Assembly: GCA_964549785.1 (NCBI GenBank)
Contig: CAZJXA010000006.1
Span: 1 to 39,643 of the forward strand
Direction of reading: 5' to 3'
From: JBEIUO01 sp964549785
GTDB lineage: Bacteria > Planctomycetota > Phycisphaerae > Phycisphaerales > UBA1924
DNA length: 39,643 bases
The notes under the pieces are model-generated. The model saw only the letters and a program-made list of their open reading frames with translations, ran no database searches and had not been told where the DNA came from. Of this stretch, positions 24,489 through 31,593 are shown piece by piece. Position numbers and translations under genes: made by a program. Each line of letters opens with the position of its first letter. Position 1 is the stretch's first letter.

Positions 24489-26224
24489 TGGGACTCTCCT
24501 CCGCCATCAACATCGGCCGAACGGCCCTGCAAGCCAGCCAACTGGGCATCCAAGTAGCCGGCAACAACATGGCGAATGCCGCTACGCCGGGATACTCGCG
24601 TCAATCGCTCGCGCTCACCCCCCTCCGCGGCGACGGCACATCCATCGGCGGGTCTGTCGGACTGGGCGTTCAGGTTTCCGATGTTCGCCGCCGCGTCGAT
24701 CAGGCTCTCGAAGGCCGGCTGAACGCCAGCCTCAGCGACCGCGAGCGCACCACCACACTCGCCAACATCATGTCCCAGGTCGAATCGGCCCTGGGCGAAC
24801 TGGGCGACAACGATCTTTCGTCCGAACTCTCCTCGTTCTTTACCGCATGGTCCGAGCGTTCTAACCAGAGCCAGAGTGTCTCTGTAGTCGTTCAGCAGGG
24901 CCGCAAACTCGCCGACTTCCTTCAGTCGCTCCGCTCCCGGATTGAAGATCAGACTTCGCAGGTTGACCGCGAACTGGGAGCCGCGACGCAGGAGGCCGAC
25001 AGCCTGGCCGCCCAGATCGCCAACCTCAACGGTTCGATCTCCATCGCCGAGGGTACCGGCAGCACCGCGAACACCCTGCGCGACCAACGCGACCAACTCA
25101 TCGCTCAACTGTCCGCTCTTGTGGACGTGTCCGTCATTGATCGTGGCCAACAGGGCGTCGACGTTCTGATCGGCTCCACGCCGGTCGTTCTCGGGACCAC
25201 CTCCCGCGGCATCGAGATCCGGCGGGAACTCGAGGACGGCCAGACTGTCTACTCGCTCCAGAGCCGTACCGATCAGACCCAACTGACCGTCCAATCCGGC
25301 CGGATCGGCGGACTTTTGGAGGCTCGCTCGGATTCGACCGGCGGCACCATCGAGTCGCTCGATACCTTGGCCGCAGGCGTCATTTTTCAGGTCAACCGCT
25401 TGCACTCGACCGGCCGCACCCGCACCGGGATTACGAACGCGGGAGCGACGCTGGGAATCCCTACGCCCGACCGCACGCTCGCCATCAACAACTCCAGCAA
25501 CTCCTCCTTCAACGGGCTGCCGTTCGCCGCCGTCAACGGCGGCTTCTCGGTCACCGTCCGCGATCAGGCGGGTGGTCAATCCCGCACCGTGCGGATCGAC
25601 GTTGACCTCGACGGTCTGACCGCGGCAGGCCTCAGCGGCACCACCGACGACACGTCACCCCAGGATATCGCGGACGCGATCGACGCCATCAACGGACTGT
25701 CGGCGTCGTTCAATGCCGAGGGCAAGTTGCAGATCGCGGCCGAGCCGGGTTTCTCGTTCAATTTCGCCGACGACTCCTCCGGCGTGCTCGCGGTGATGGG
25801 AATCAACTCGTATTTCACCGGCACCGACGCCGCCACCATCGCCGTGAACGGCGAACTGCTCGCCGATCCGACCCGCCTTTCGGCCGGAAGGGATCAGAAC
25901 GGCGTCTTTGTCGAGAACGGAACCGCCCTCGCCATCACGTCGCTCCAGTCCACGGGCATTGAGTCCCTTGGTGGGCGTTCGCTCACGGAATATTGGCGCG
26001 ACACCGTCCAGGCCACGGGCACCCAGACCGCTTCGACCAACAGCCTCGCCCAGGCTGCGGCGGTCGTCCACGAGAGCCTTGAAGCCCAGCGGGCCGCCGT
26101 GAGCGGCGTCAACATCGACGAAGAATCCATCGATCTCATGAACTACCAACGCCAATATCAGGGTGCCGCCCGCCTCATCTCCATAGCCAACGAACTGACC
26201 CAAACGCTGCTGGGGCTGGTGTAA
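24488..26224 (+). CDS. flgK: Flagellar hook-associated protein 1 FlgK
   Basis: 578 residues. The N-terminus (LSSAINIGRTALQASQLGIQ, VAGNNMANAATPGYSRQ) is the flagellar rod/hook coiled-coil motif specific to FlgK. The C-terminus (VNIDEESIDLMNYQRQYQGA then ARLISIANELTQTLL) is the matching second coil. The middle is a variable surface-exposed region with Gly/Thr/Asp-rich beta segments. FlgK forms the first ring of the hook-filament junction. Its start overlaps the flgN-like stop, so translation of chaperone and client is coupled. Confidence 0.97.
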   Translation: MGLSSAINIGRTALQASQLGIQVAGNNMANAATPGYSRQSLALTPLRGDGTSIGGSVGLGVQVSDVRRRVDQALEGRLNASLSDRERTTTLANIMSQVESALGELGDNDLSSELSSFFTAWSERSNQSQSVSVVVQQGRKLADFLQSLRSRIEDQTSQVDRELGAATQEADSLAAQIANLNGSISIAEGTGSTANTLRDQRDQLIAQLSALVDVSVIDRGQQGVDVLIGSTPVVLGTTSRGIEIRRELEDGQTVYSLQSRTDQTQLTVQSGRIGGLLEARSDSTGGTIESLDTLAAGVIFQVNRLHSTGRTRTGITNAGATLGIPTPDRTLAINNSSNSSFNGLPFAAVNGGFSVTVRDQAGGQSRTVRIDVDLDGLTAAGLSGTTDDTSPQDIADAIDAINGLSASFNAEGKLQIAAEPGFSFNFADDSSGVLAVMGINSYFTGTDAATIAVNGELLADPTRLSAGRDQNGVFVENGTALAITSLQSTGIESLGGRSLTEYWRDTVQATGTQTASTNSLAQAAAVVHESLEAQRAAVSGVNIDEESIDLMNYQRQYQGAARLISIANELTQTLLGLV

Positions 26225-26236
26225 AGAGAAAAGGCG

Positions 26237-26330
26237 TTCGGCATCGGGCACGAGGCACCGGGGCCGATCCAAAGAAGTCACCGAGTCACGAAGAACGATG
26301 GACCGAAGTTTGTTTGTGCCCGACGCCGAA
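26237..26330. repeat. Intergenic inverted repeat between flgK and flgL
   Basis: TTCGGCATCGGGCAC at 26237-26251 pairs with GTGCCCGACGCCGAA at 26316-26330, 14 of 15 positions. The right side continues into degenerate GTGCC/ATGCC direct repeats up to the flgL start. It is non-coding; a structured RNA or a decayed repeat are both possible. Confidence 0.6.
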
Positions 26331-26391
26331 TCCCGAATGCCCAGTGCCCAATGCCGAGTGCCTAATTCCTAACTCCTAGTGCCTCATTTCC

Positions 26392-28434
26392 ATGTCCCTC
26401 CCCGCCTCCATCTCCCGCACCACAAGCCTCCTGTCGTCACAGCTGGCCCTTGGTCACATCGGCCGCACCGGCACCTCGCTCCTCCGCATCCAGGAACAGA
26501 TTTCCACCGGCCGCGCCATCCTCCGGCCCAGCGATGATTCCGTCAAAGCCGCCACCATCGGCACCCTCGACGACCGCATCGAACGCTCGACCCAGATTAC
26601 CCGCAACCTCTCGCATGCCGAGGCCTCGCTCGGGGTCCTCGATTCCGCGCTCGAAGAGGCCAACACCCTCGCCCTTCAGGCCCGCTCGATCGCCTCTGAC
26701 CAGGTTAACCTCACCGCTTCGTCCAGCGAGCGGGCCCAACAGGCGATTGTTATCGATCAGATGCTCCGTTCGCTCTTTGACGTCGCCAATCAAACCAGCG
26801 TCGCCGGGTACATCTTCGGAGGGAACGTCACCAGCCAGGCGCCCGTGGTCGCCTTCAACGGCGGGTATCGCTTCCGGGGCGACGGGGCGGGCCTCACCAC
26901 CGATCTCGGGCCCGCCACTAACGTCCCGATCACCCTGGGCCAAGGCAATCCGCTGGTCTCCTCGTCGATCCGCGTTCGGGGCACCGTTGACCTTAACCCG
27001 TCACTCACCACCGATACTCGCCTGACGGATGTCCGCGGCGCACGCGGCCTCGGCGTTCGCGCCGGATCCATCGAGTTATCGATCAACTCCGGACAGCGAG
27101 TCCCCGTCGATCTCACCGACGCCGACACCGTCCAAGACGTCGCCGACCGACTCGAAGCTGCCATCCGCCGGCACGAGACCGACACCGGCATCGTCGTGCT
27201 GGGGCCTTCCGGAGTGGCGACGGGTACCGACGGAGTTACCCTCGACATCGCTTCCGGCACGATCGACTTCTTGGACGTCGCCTCGGGGGTTACCGCCGCG
27301 GATCTCGGCCTTTCGGGCATTACCTTTAGTGCCTCCACCGCCGCCGCGGGTGCGCTCGACCCCCGACTGTCGTGGACCGCGCCGATCACGTCGTTGGCCG
27401 GCGTCACCGGGCCGTTGGGGTCGATCTCGATCAGCAACCTGGGCCGCGCCGCCACCATCGACCTTTCCTCCGCCGCCACCCTCCAAGACCTCCGCAACGC
27501 CATCGAAGCCGCCGACGTCGGCGTCCGTGTCGTCATCAACGACGCGGGCACCGGGATAGACGTCCTCAACGACGCCTCCGGAGCGAGTTCCGCCGCACTC
27601 TCGATCGCCGAATCGAATCCGGGAACTTTCACCGCAACCCGCTTGGGAATCCGCTCGTTCATCGCGGACACGCGCATCGACGACTTCAACTTCGGCCGGG
27701 GCGTCTCCGTCGTGAACGGCGTCACCAACCCCGTCACCGGCACGATTGATCGGGCCCTCAACACCGATCTCCGCATCCGCCTGGGTGACGCCGCCGACAC
27801 CACTGTCGATATCGACCTCCGGCCCCAGGACATGATCACGGTGCAGACCGTGATCGACCGCATCAACGCCGAAGCCGCTCCGCAACTCGCCGCCGCCGGC
27901 CTCTCCCCCACCGCGTTTAGCGCGTCGATCTCTCCCACTTCCAACGGCATCGCCTTCACCCAAACCGCTTCATTTACCGGCACCATCCGCATCGAACCCC
28001 GCAACAACTCCGGCGCTGCCGAGCAACTCGGTCTGACCGGAGGCTCGTTCGACGCTGCAAGCGCAACCTTCACCGGCCAAGATCGCGCAAGGGTGCGCAT
28101 CGATAGCCTTTTCACCCACCTGATGGACCTCCGTGACGCCCTCCGGGCCAACGACGTGGCTGGCATAGGACTTGCTGGGTCATCATTGGAAACCTCGATC
28201 GGGTCGCTGGCCGAAAGCCGCGGCATGGTCGGGAGTTTCGCCCAGCGCGTCGAATCCGCGATCGAAAGCGAAGAAGACCGCCGCACCCTCGACGACACTG
28301 TCCGCAGTTCACTCCGAGACACCGACTACGCGCAAGCTGCGACCCGCTTCTCCCTTCTTCAGACGCAACTCGAAGCCTCCATCCGGGTCACCAGCCTTTC
28401 ATCTTCTCTCTCCCTCTTGGATTTCATCTCGTGA
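26392..28434 (+). CDS. flgL: Flagellar hook-associated protein 3 FlgL, enlarged
   Basis: 680 residues, about twice the size of many FlgL proteins. The flagellin-like N-terminal coil (LRIQEQISTGRAILRPSDDS, ASLGVLDSALEEANTLALQA, then FDVANQTSVAGYIFGG) and the C-terminal coil (FSLLQTQLEASIRVTSLSSS, LSLLDFIS) identify FlgL as opposed to filament flagellin. Between them is a large insert of about 400 residues with several repeats of the type found in flagellin hook domains (SLSINSGQRVPVDLTDADTV, SISNLGRAATIDLSSAATLQ, VDIDLRPQDMITVQTVIDRI). FlgL is the second junction ring and the scaffold onto which the filament grows. The insert suggests extra surface domains at the junction. Confidence 0.9.
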   Translation: MSLPASISRTTSLLSSQLALGHIGRTGTSLLRIQEQISTGRAILRPSDDSVKAATIGTLDDRIERSTQITRNLSHAEASLGVLDSALEEANTLALQARSIASDQVNLTASSSERAQQAIVIDQMLRSLFDVANQTSVAGYIFGGNVTSQAPVVAFNGGYRFRGDGAGLTTDLGPATNVPITLGQGNPLVSSSIRVRGTVDLNPSLTTDTRLTDVRGARGLGVRAGSIELSINSGQRVPVDLTDADTVQDVADRLEAAIRRHETDTGIVVLGPSGVATGTDGVTLDIASGTIDFLDVASGVTAADLGLSGITFSASTAAAGALDPRLSWTAPITSLAGVTGPLGSISISNLGRAATIDLSSAATLQDLRNAIEAADVGVRVVINDAGTGIDVLNDASGASSAALSIAESNPGTFTATRLGIRSFIADTRIDDFNFGRGVSVVNGVTNPVTGTIDRALNTDLRIRLGDAADTTVDIDLRPQDMITVQTVIDRINAEAAPQLAAAGLSPTAFSASISPTSNGIAFTQTASFTGTIRIEPRNNSGAAEQLGLTGGSFDAASATFTGQDRARVRIDSLFTHLMDLRDALRANDVAGIGLAGSSLETSIGSLAESRGMVGSFAQRVESAIESEEDRRTLDDTVRSSLRDTDYAQAATRFSLLQTQLEASIRVTSLSSSLSLLDFIS

Positions 28435-28545
28435 TCGTTCATTCACCTCCGTCCCTTTTCACCCTTGAAGTGACGGAGCCACCAGTTTCCACCCCGCACG
28501 CGCTTCGGCCGGCGTGACGGGACCAAGGGGATCACGGGGCTGCCG

Positions 28546-28566
28546 GGCGTTTCACGCTGAAACGCC
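28546..28566 (+). promoter_or_regulatory. Hairpin in the flgL-fliW spacer
   Basis: GGCGTTTCA, CGC loop, TGAAACGCC: a perfect 9-bp stem, extended by three more pairs (CCG with CGG-type) after one mismatch. No U run follows, so it is not a standard terminator. It could stabilise or process the mRNA between flgL and fliW. Confidence 0.6.
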
Positions 28567-28607
28567 GGGCGCTCTATCCGGCCGATTGCACGCGGGAGGC
28601 TGCACAC

Positions 28608-29066
28608 ATGGAAGTCAGGACGACACGGTTTGGTACGCTTCAGATATCCGACGACCGCATCATCCAGTTCCCCAAGGGGCTGCTCGGGTTCGCGGCCTGC
28701 ACCCGTTACTGCCTGCTCGAACCCGGCGATCAGGCCGCCTTCTTTTGGCTCCAATCGCTGGAAGATCCGGGCCTGGCGTTCGTGGTCACCGACCCCAGCC
28801 TCTTCGTCCCCGAGTTTTCCGTTCCCATCCGGCCCGAGCAGATGGTCGAACTCAAACTCGGCCGGCTTGATGATGCCCAAGTCTTCGTCATCGTCAACAA
28901 GATCGACCAACAACTCACCGGCAACCTGCAGGGCCCGTTGATTGTCAACACCCTCACCCGCACGGGCGAACAGATGGTTCTCGCCGAGAAGCGCTGGACC
29001 ACCCGGCACCCGCTCGTCAATGTGGGCAACGCGCTCCGCGACACCGTTCGCGCCATCTCCGCTTGA
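28608..29066 (+). CDS. fliW: Flagellar assembly factor FliW
   Basis: 152 residues. FliW binds CsrA and, competitively, flagellin, so free flagellin releases CsrA control. Signatures are clear: RFGTLQISDDRIIQFPKGLL GF-type opening (FPKGLLGF), FFWLQSLEDPGLAFVVTDP, VFVIVNKI, NLQGPLIVNTLTRTGEQMVL. It follows flgL by 173 bp and precedes csrA by 139 bp, the standard order flgL-fliW-csrA-flagellin. A GGGAGG ribosome-binding site lies about 10 bases upstream of the ATG. Confidence 0.97.
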   Translation: MEVRTTRFGTLQISDDRIIQFPKGLLGFAACTRYCLLEPGDQAAFFWLQSLEDPGLAFVVTDPSLFVPEFSVPIRPEQMVELKLGRLDDAQVFVIVNKIDQQLTGNLQGPLIVNTLTRTGEQMVLAEKRWTTRHPLVNVGNALRDTVRAISA

Positions 29067-29205
29067 ATGTGACCATCACCGGCGGCGACCGCGCCGCTCT
29101 TTTTCGACAGCCACCGGGATCAACCGATTCGGCCTATGGACGGGCCTTCGGTGGGTCACGCCCCTCGCGGGTTCTAAAACCGCCGGGCACGAGAGGAACC
29201 ACAAC

Positions 29206-29571
29206 ATGCTGGTGCTTTCCCGGCAGCGCGACGAGACGATCATGATCGGAGACGAGATCGAAATCACCGTGGTGGATATCCGCGGCGACAAGGTCCGGCT
29301 CGGCATCAACGCCCCGACGCGCATCGCCGTTCATCGCAAAGAGATTTACGAGGCCATCCGCAAGGAAAATGAGCAGGCCGCACGCGTCAACGGAACCGAC
29401 CTCGCGGCCATCGCCGCGGTCGCTCCCGGCCCCCACCGTTCCAAGGTCCGGCCGGTCTCACCACCACCCGCCCGACCGCTCGTGGGTTCCAGAATCACAA
29501 CGACCCCGCCCCGGTTGGGCTTGGTCGGCACCGACCTCCCCGCGCCCGCCCGCAAGGCCGGAACCGGTTGA
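29206..29571 (+). CDS. csrA: Translational regulator CsrA with a C-terminal extension
   Basis: 121 residues from the ATG at 29206; a GAGAGGA ribosome-binding site lies nearby. Residues 1-60 match CsrA closely: MLVLSRQRDETIMIG, the RNA-contacting Leu4 and Arg44 (VHRKEI), and Asn55 in KENEQAA, which corresponds to the Asn of Bacillus CsrA implicated in FliW binding. CsrA binds GGA in hairpin loops and blocks translation. Residues from about 70 on are a Pro/Arg/Ala-rich tail without visible fold, roughly 50 residues longer than usual (CsrA is usually 60-75 residues). Its place between fliW and the flagellins, and the hairpin at 29686-29703, point to flagellin as its target. Confidence 0.95.
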   Translation: MLVLSRQRDETIMIGDEIEITVVDIRGDKVRLGINAPTRIAVHRKEIYEAIRKENEQAARVNGTDLAAIAAVAPGPHRSKVRPVSPPPARPLVGSRITTTPPRLGLVGTDLPAPARKAGTG

Positions 29572-29617
29572 AATAACCCTGTATCCGCGGCCCCTCATCC
29601 GGCCGCAGCCCGCAGTT

Positions 29618-29632
29618 TGGCACACCATTTGA
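29618..29632 (+). promoter_or_regulatory. Weak sigma-54-like site before the first flagellin
   Basis: TGGCACACCATTTGA approximates the -24/-12 pattern TGGCACN5TTGC with correct spacing, but has GA in place of GC at -12. It lies about 70 bp before the start codon. It is a low-confidence candidate only. Confidence 0.25.
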
Positions 29633-29685
29633 GATGAGAAGAGTTCGGGCCCGGCCACACACGGGCGGCACGTGTTCGGTCACCC

Positions 29686-29703
29686 GCAATCACGGAGGAT
29701 TGC
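29686..29703 (+). promoter_or_regulatory. Putative CsrA-binding hairpin enclosing the flagellin ribosome-binding site
   Basis: GCAATC (29686-29691) pairs perfectly with GATTGC (29698-29703) around a hexaloop ACGGAG. The loop holds the CsrA core motif ANGGA, and the Shine-Dalgarno GGAGG (29694-29698) is inside the loop and first stem base. The ATG follows immediately at 29704. This is the standard geometry for CsrA repression: GGA in a short hairpin loop over the ribosome-binding site. Confidence 0.72.
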
Positions 29704-31260
29704 ATGTCTCGCATCAATACCAATATCTCGAGTGTCATCGCCCAGTCCAATCTCAACCGCTCCTCGAAGGAATTGAACCTTCGACTCGAACGCCTCTCCA
29801 CCGGGCTGCGGATCAACCGCGGACGCGACGATCCCGCCGGACTGATCATCTCTGAGCGGATTCGATCCGACGTCCAAGGCGTCGACCAGGGGATCAAGAA
29901 CGCCGAACGCGCCAGTTCCGTGATCTCAACGACCGAGTCCTCGCTGGCCGAGATCAACGACCTTCTCAACTCAATCCGCAGCCTCACGATCGAGGCCGCC
30001 AACACGGGCGCCAGTTCCGCGGCGGAACGGGCTGCCAACCAGTTACAGATCGATTCCGCGATCGAGTCCATCACCCGCATCTCCAATACCGCCAGTTTCG
30101 GCGGCCTCAAACTGCTCAACGGCTCCCTCGACTACACCCTTTCCGGCCTCTCCAGCGCGGAAATCACCACCGCCCGGATCAACAATGCCAGTTTCGTCAA
30201 TCAATCCAGCCTTCAAATTGACGTGGACGTCGTCGCTTCCGCTCAAACCGCGGCCCTCTACTACAACGGCAACACCACGCCTGTCGGCGTCCTGCTCTCG
30301 GCCATGACTCTGGAGATTGCCGGCCCCGACGGCGTCCAGGTTATCACGCTCGCCTCGGGTCGGCCCCTGGCGCAGGTCGCCCAAGCCGTGAATAACCTCA
30401 CCGCCCTGACCGGCGTCGAGGCAACGCTCATCAACGGCTCCGCCGCCTCCGGAATGGTCTTCCGCACGGCCGACTACGGCTCCGACGCCTTCGTCTCGGT
30501 GAAGCGCATCGGCGGCCCGGGCTCCGCCGCTGATTCCTTTGACACGTTCAAGTTCGCCAACAACGCCCCTGTTTCCGCCGGAACCCCCTTCGGTTGGTCC
30601 GCCCTCATCACCGCCGGAACGCTCGTTACCGGCGAGCGCGACACCGGCCAGAACGTCGCCGCGCTCGTGAACGGAAACCTCGCCAACGGCAAGGGGCTGA
30701 AAGTCTCGGTCAATTCGCCGGCCCTCGCCCTTGAACTCTTGCTCGATCAATCCTTCGCCACCGACCCGACCGCCACCGCCTCCACTTTCTACGTCACCGG
30801 AGGGGGCGCCCTCTTCCAACTCGGACCTAACATCAACGCTCAACAGCAAACCCAGATCGGCCTTCCCAGTGTGGCCGCGTCCCGTTTGGGTGCCACCCTC
30901 GCTGACGGAGCCGTCCAGTACCTCTCCTCGTTAAAATCCGGGCTGGGCAACTCAATCGAAGAGAACGTCACCGCCAACGACTTCACCACCGCCGAGGCCG
31001 TACTCGCCGCCGCCATTGACGAAGTCACCCTGATGCGGGGACGCCTGGGTGCCTTCGAGAGGAACGTGCTCGCCACCAACGTCCGCTCCCTCCAGGCCCA
31101 ATTCGAGAACCTGACCGCCAGCGGCAGCCAGATCCGCGATGCCGACTTCGCCGCGGAAACTTCAGCGCTCACCCGCGCTCAGATCCTGTCTTCGGCAGGC
31201 ACTTCAACTCTCACTCTCGCCAACCAGCAGGCCCAGCAGGTTTTACAGTTGCTCGGATAA
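29704..31260 (+). CDS. Flagellin (first copy)
   Basis: 518 residues. The conserved N-terminal coil is complete (INTNISSVIAQSNLNRSSKE, RLERLSTGLRINRGRDDPAG, LIISERIRSDVQG), as is the C-terminal coil (EVTLMRGRLGAFERNVLATN, SSAGTSTLTLANQQAQQVLQ then LLG). The residues between about 150 and 420 are variable and would be surface exposed. It polymerises as the filament after export through the hook. The leader has a putative CsrA hairpin, and a strong terminator follows, so it forms its own transcription unit or ends the flagellar operon. It differs in the central region from the second copy. Confidence 0.96.
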   Translation: MSRINTNISSVIAQSNLNRSSKELNLRLERLSTGLRINRGRDDPAGLIISERIRSDVQGVDQGIKNAERASSVISTTESSLAEINDLLNSIRSLTIEAANTGASSAAERAANQLQIDSAIESITRISNTASFGGLKLLNGSLDYTLSGLSSAEITTARINNASFVNQSSLQIDVDVVASAQTAALYYNGNTTPVGVLLSAMTLEIAGPDGVQVITLASGRPLAQVAQAVNNLTALTGVEATLINGSAASGMVFRTADYGSDAFVSVKRIGGPGSAADSFDTFKFANNAPVSAGTPFGWSALITAGTLVTGERDTGQNVAALVNGNLANGKGLKVSVNSPALALELLLDQSFATDPTATASTFYVTGGGALFQLGPNINAQQQTQIGLPSVAASRLGATLADGAVQYLSSLKSGLGNSIEENVTANDFTTAEAVLAAAIDEVTLMRGRLGAFERNVLATNVRSLQAQFENLTASGSQIRDADFAAETSALTRAQILSSAGTSTLTLANQQAQQVLQLLG

Positions 31261-31290
31261 GCCCTATTCGGACATCTAAATCCCTTGAAG

Positions 31291-31317
31291 AACCCCGCTC
31301 TGGAAGCGGGGTTTTTT
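31291..31317 (+). terminator. Rho-independent terminator of the first flagellin gene
   Basis: Nine-base-pair stem (31291-31299 with 31305-31313), five-base loop and a six-U tract (31312-31317), 30 bp past the stop codon. Confidence 0.93.
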
Positions 31318-31535
31318 CGCGCCTTGTCCTCAAAACGGCCCCGATGGGTCGTTTTCCGCAGAATTCTGCAGCAACTCACCCAGTTGCACTGAACCCACGT
31401 CCGGTGGTTTCCGATCTGATCCGCTGTCGGGCGGCCTTACGGCGTCCGGCGGGGCGGTCGGGATGGATCCCGCACCCGCAGCCACGGGCCAGTGTCGGCA
31501 CCGGGCGCACGCGGACGGACGATGTCGTTCTTTCG

Positions 31536-31562
31536 CAAGACTTTTGTCCGCAGCGCCGAAAA
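31536..31562 (+). promoter_or_regulatory. Sigma-28-like (FliA-type) promoter before the second flagellin
   Basis: CAAG (31536-31539), exactly 15 bases, then GCCGAAAA (31555-31562). The flagellar sigma consensus is TAAA-N15-GCCGATAA, so the -10 box matches at seven of eight positions. It would start transcription near 31569, about 25 bases before the ATG. Confidence 0.5.
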
Positions 31563-31578
31563 CCGGTGACTCGCACCC

Positions 31579-31589
31579 CCCACGGAGGG
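31579..31589 (+). promoter_or_regulatory. Possible CsrA site over the second flagellin ribosome-binding site
   Basis: CCC, loop ACGGA, GGG: a short GC stem with the ANGGA core in the loop, overlapping the Shine-Dalgarno GGAGGG. It is the same ACGGAGG core as in the first flagellin leader, but the stem is only 3 bp. Confidence 0.45.
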
Positions 31590-31593
31590 CCTT

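Noticed and set aside
26790..28322. 510-codon open frame on the minus strand
   Set aside because: Antisense to flgL, whose product has clear flagellin-type ends. High GC leaves the opposite frame open; the product is Arg/Ser-rich without any domain.
29572..29690. Sigma-28 promoter before the first flagellin
   Set aside because: No GCCGATAA-like box with a TAAA-like box at 15-base spacing is present; only a weak sigma-54-like match was kept as a low-confidence feature.
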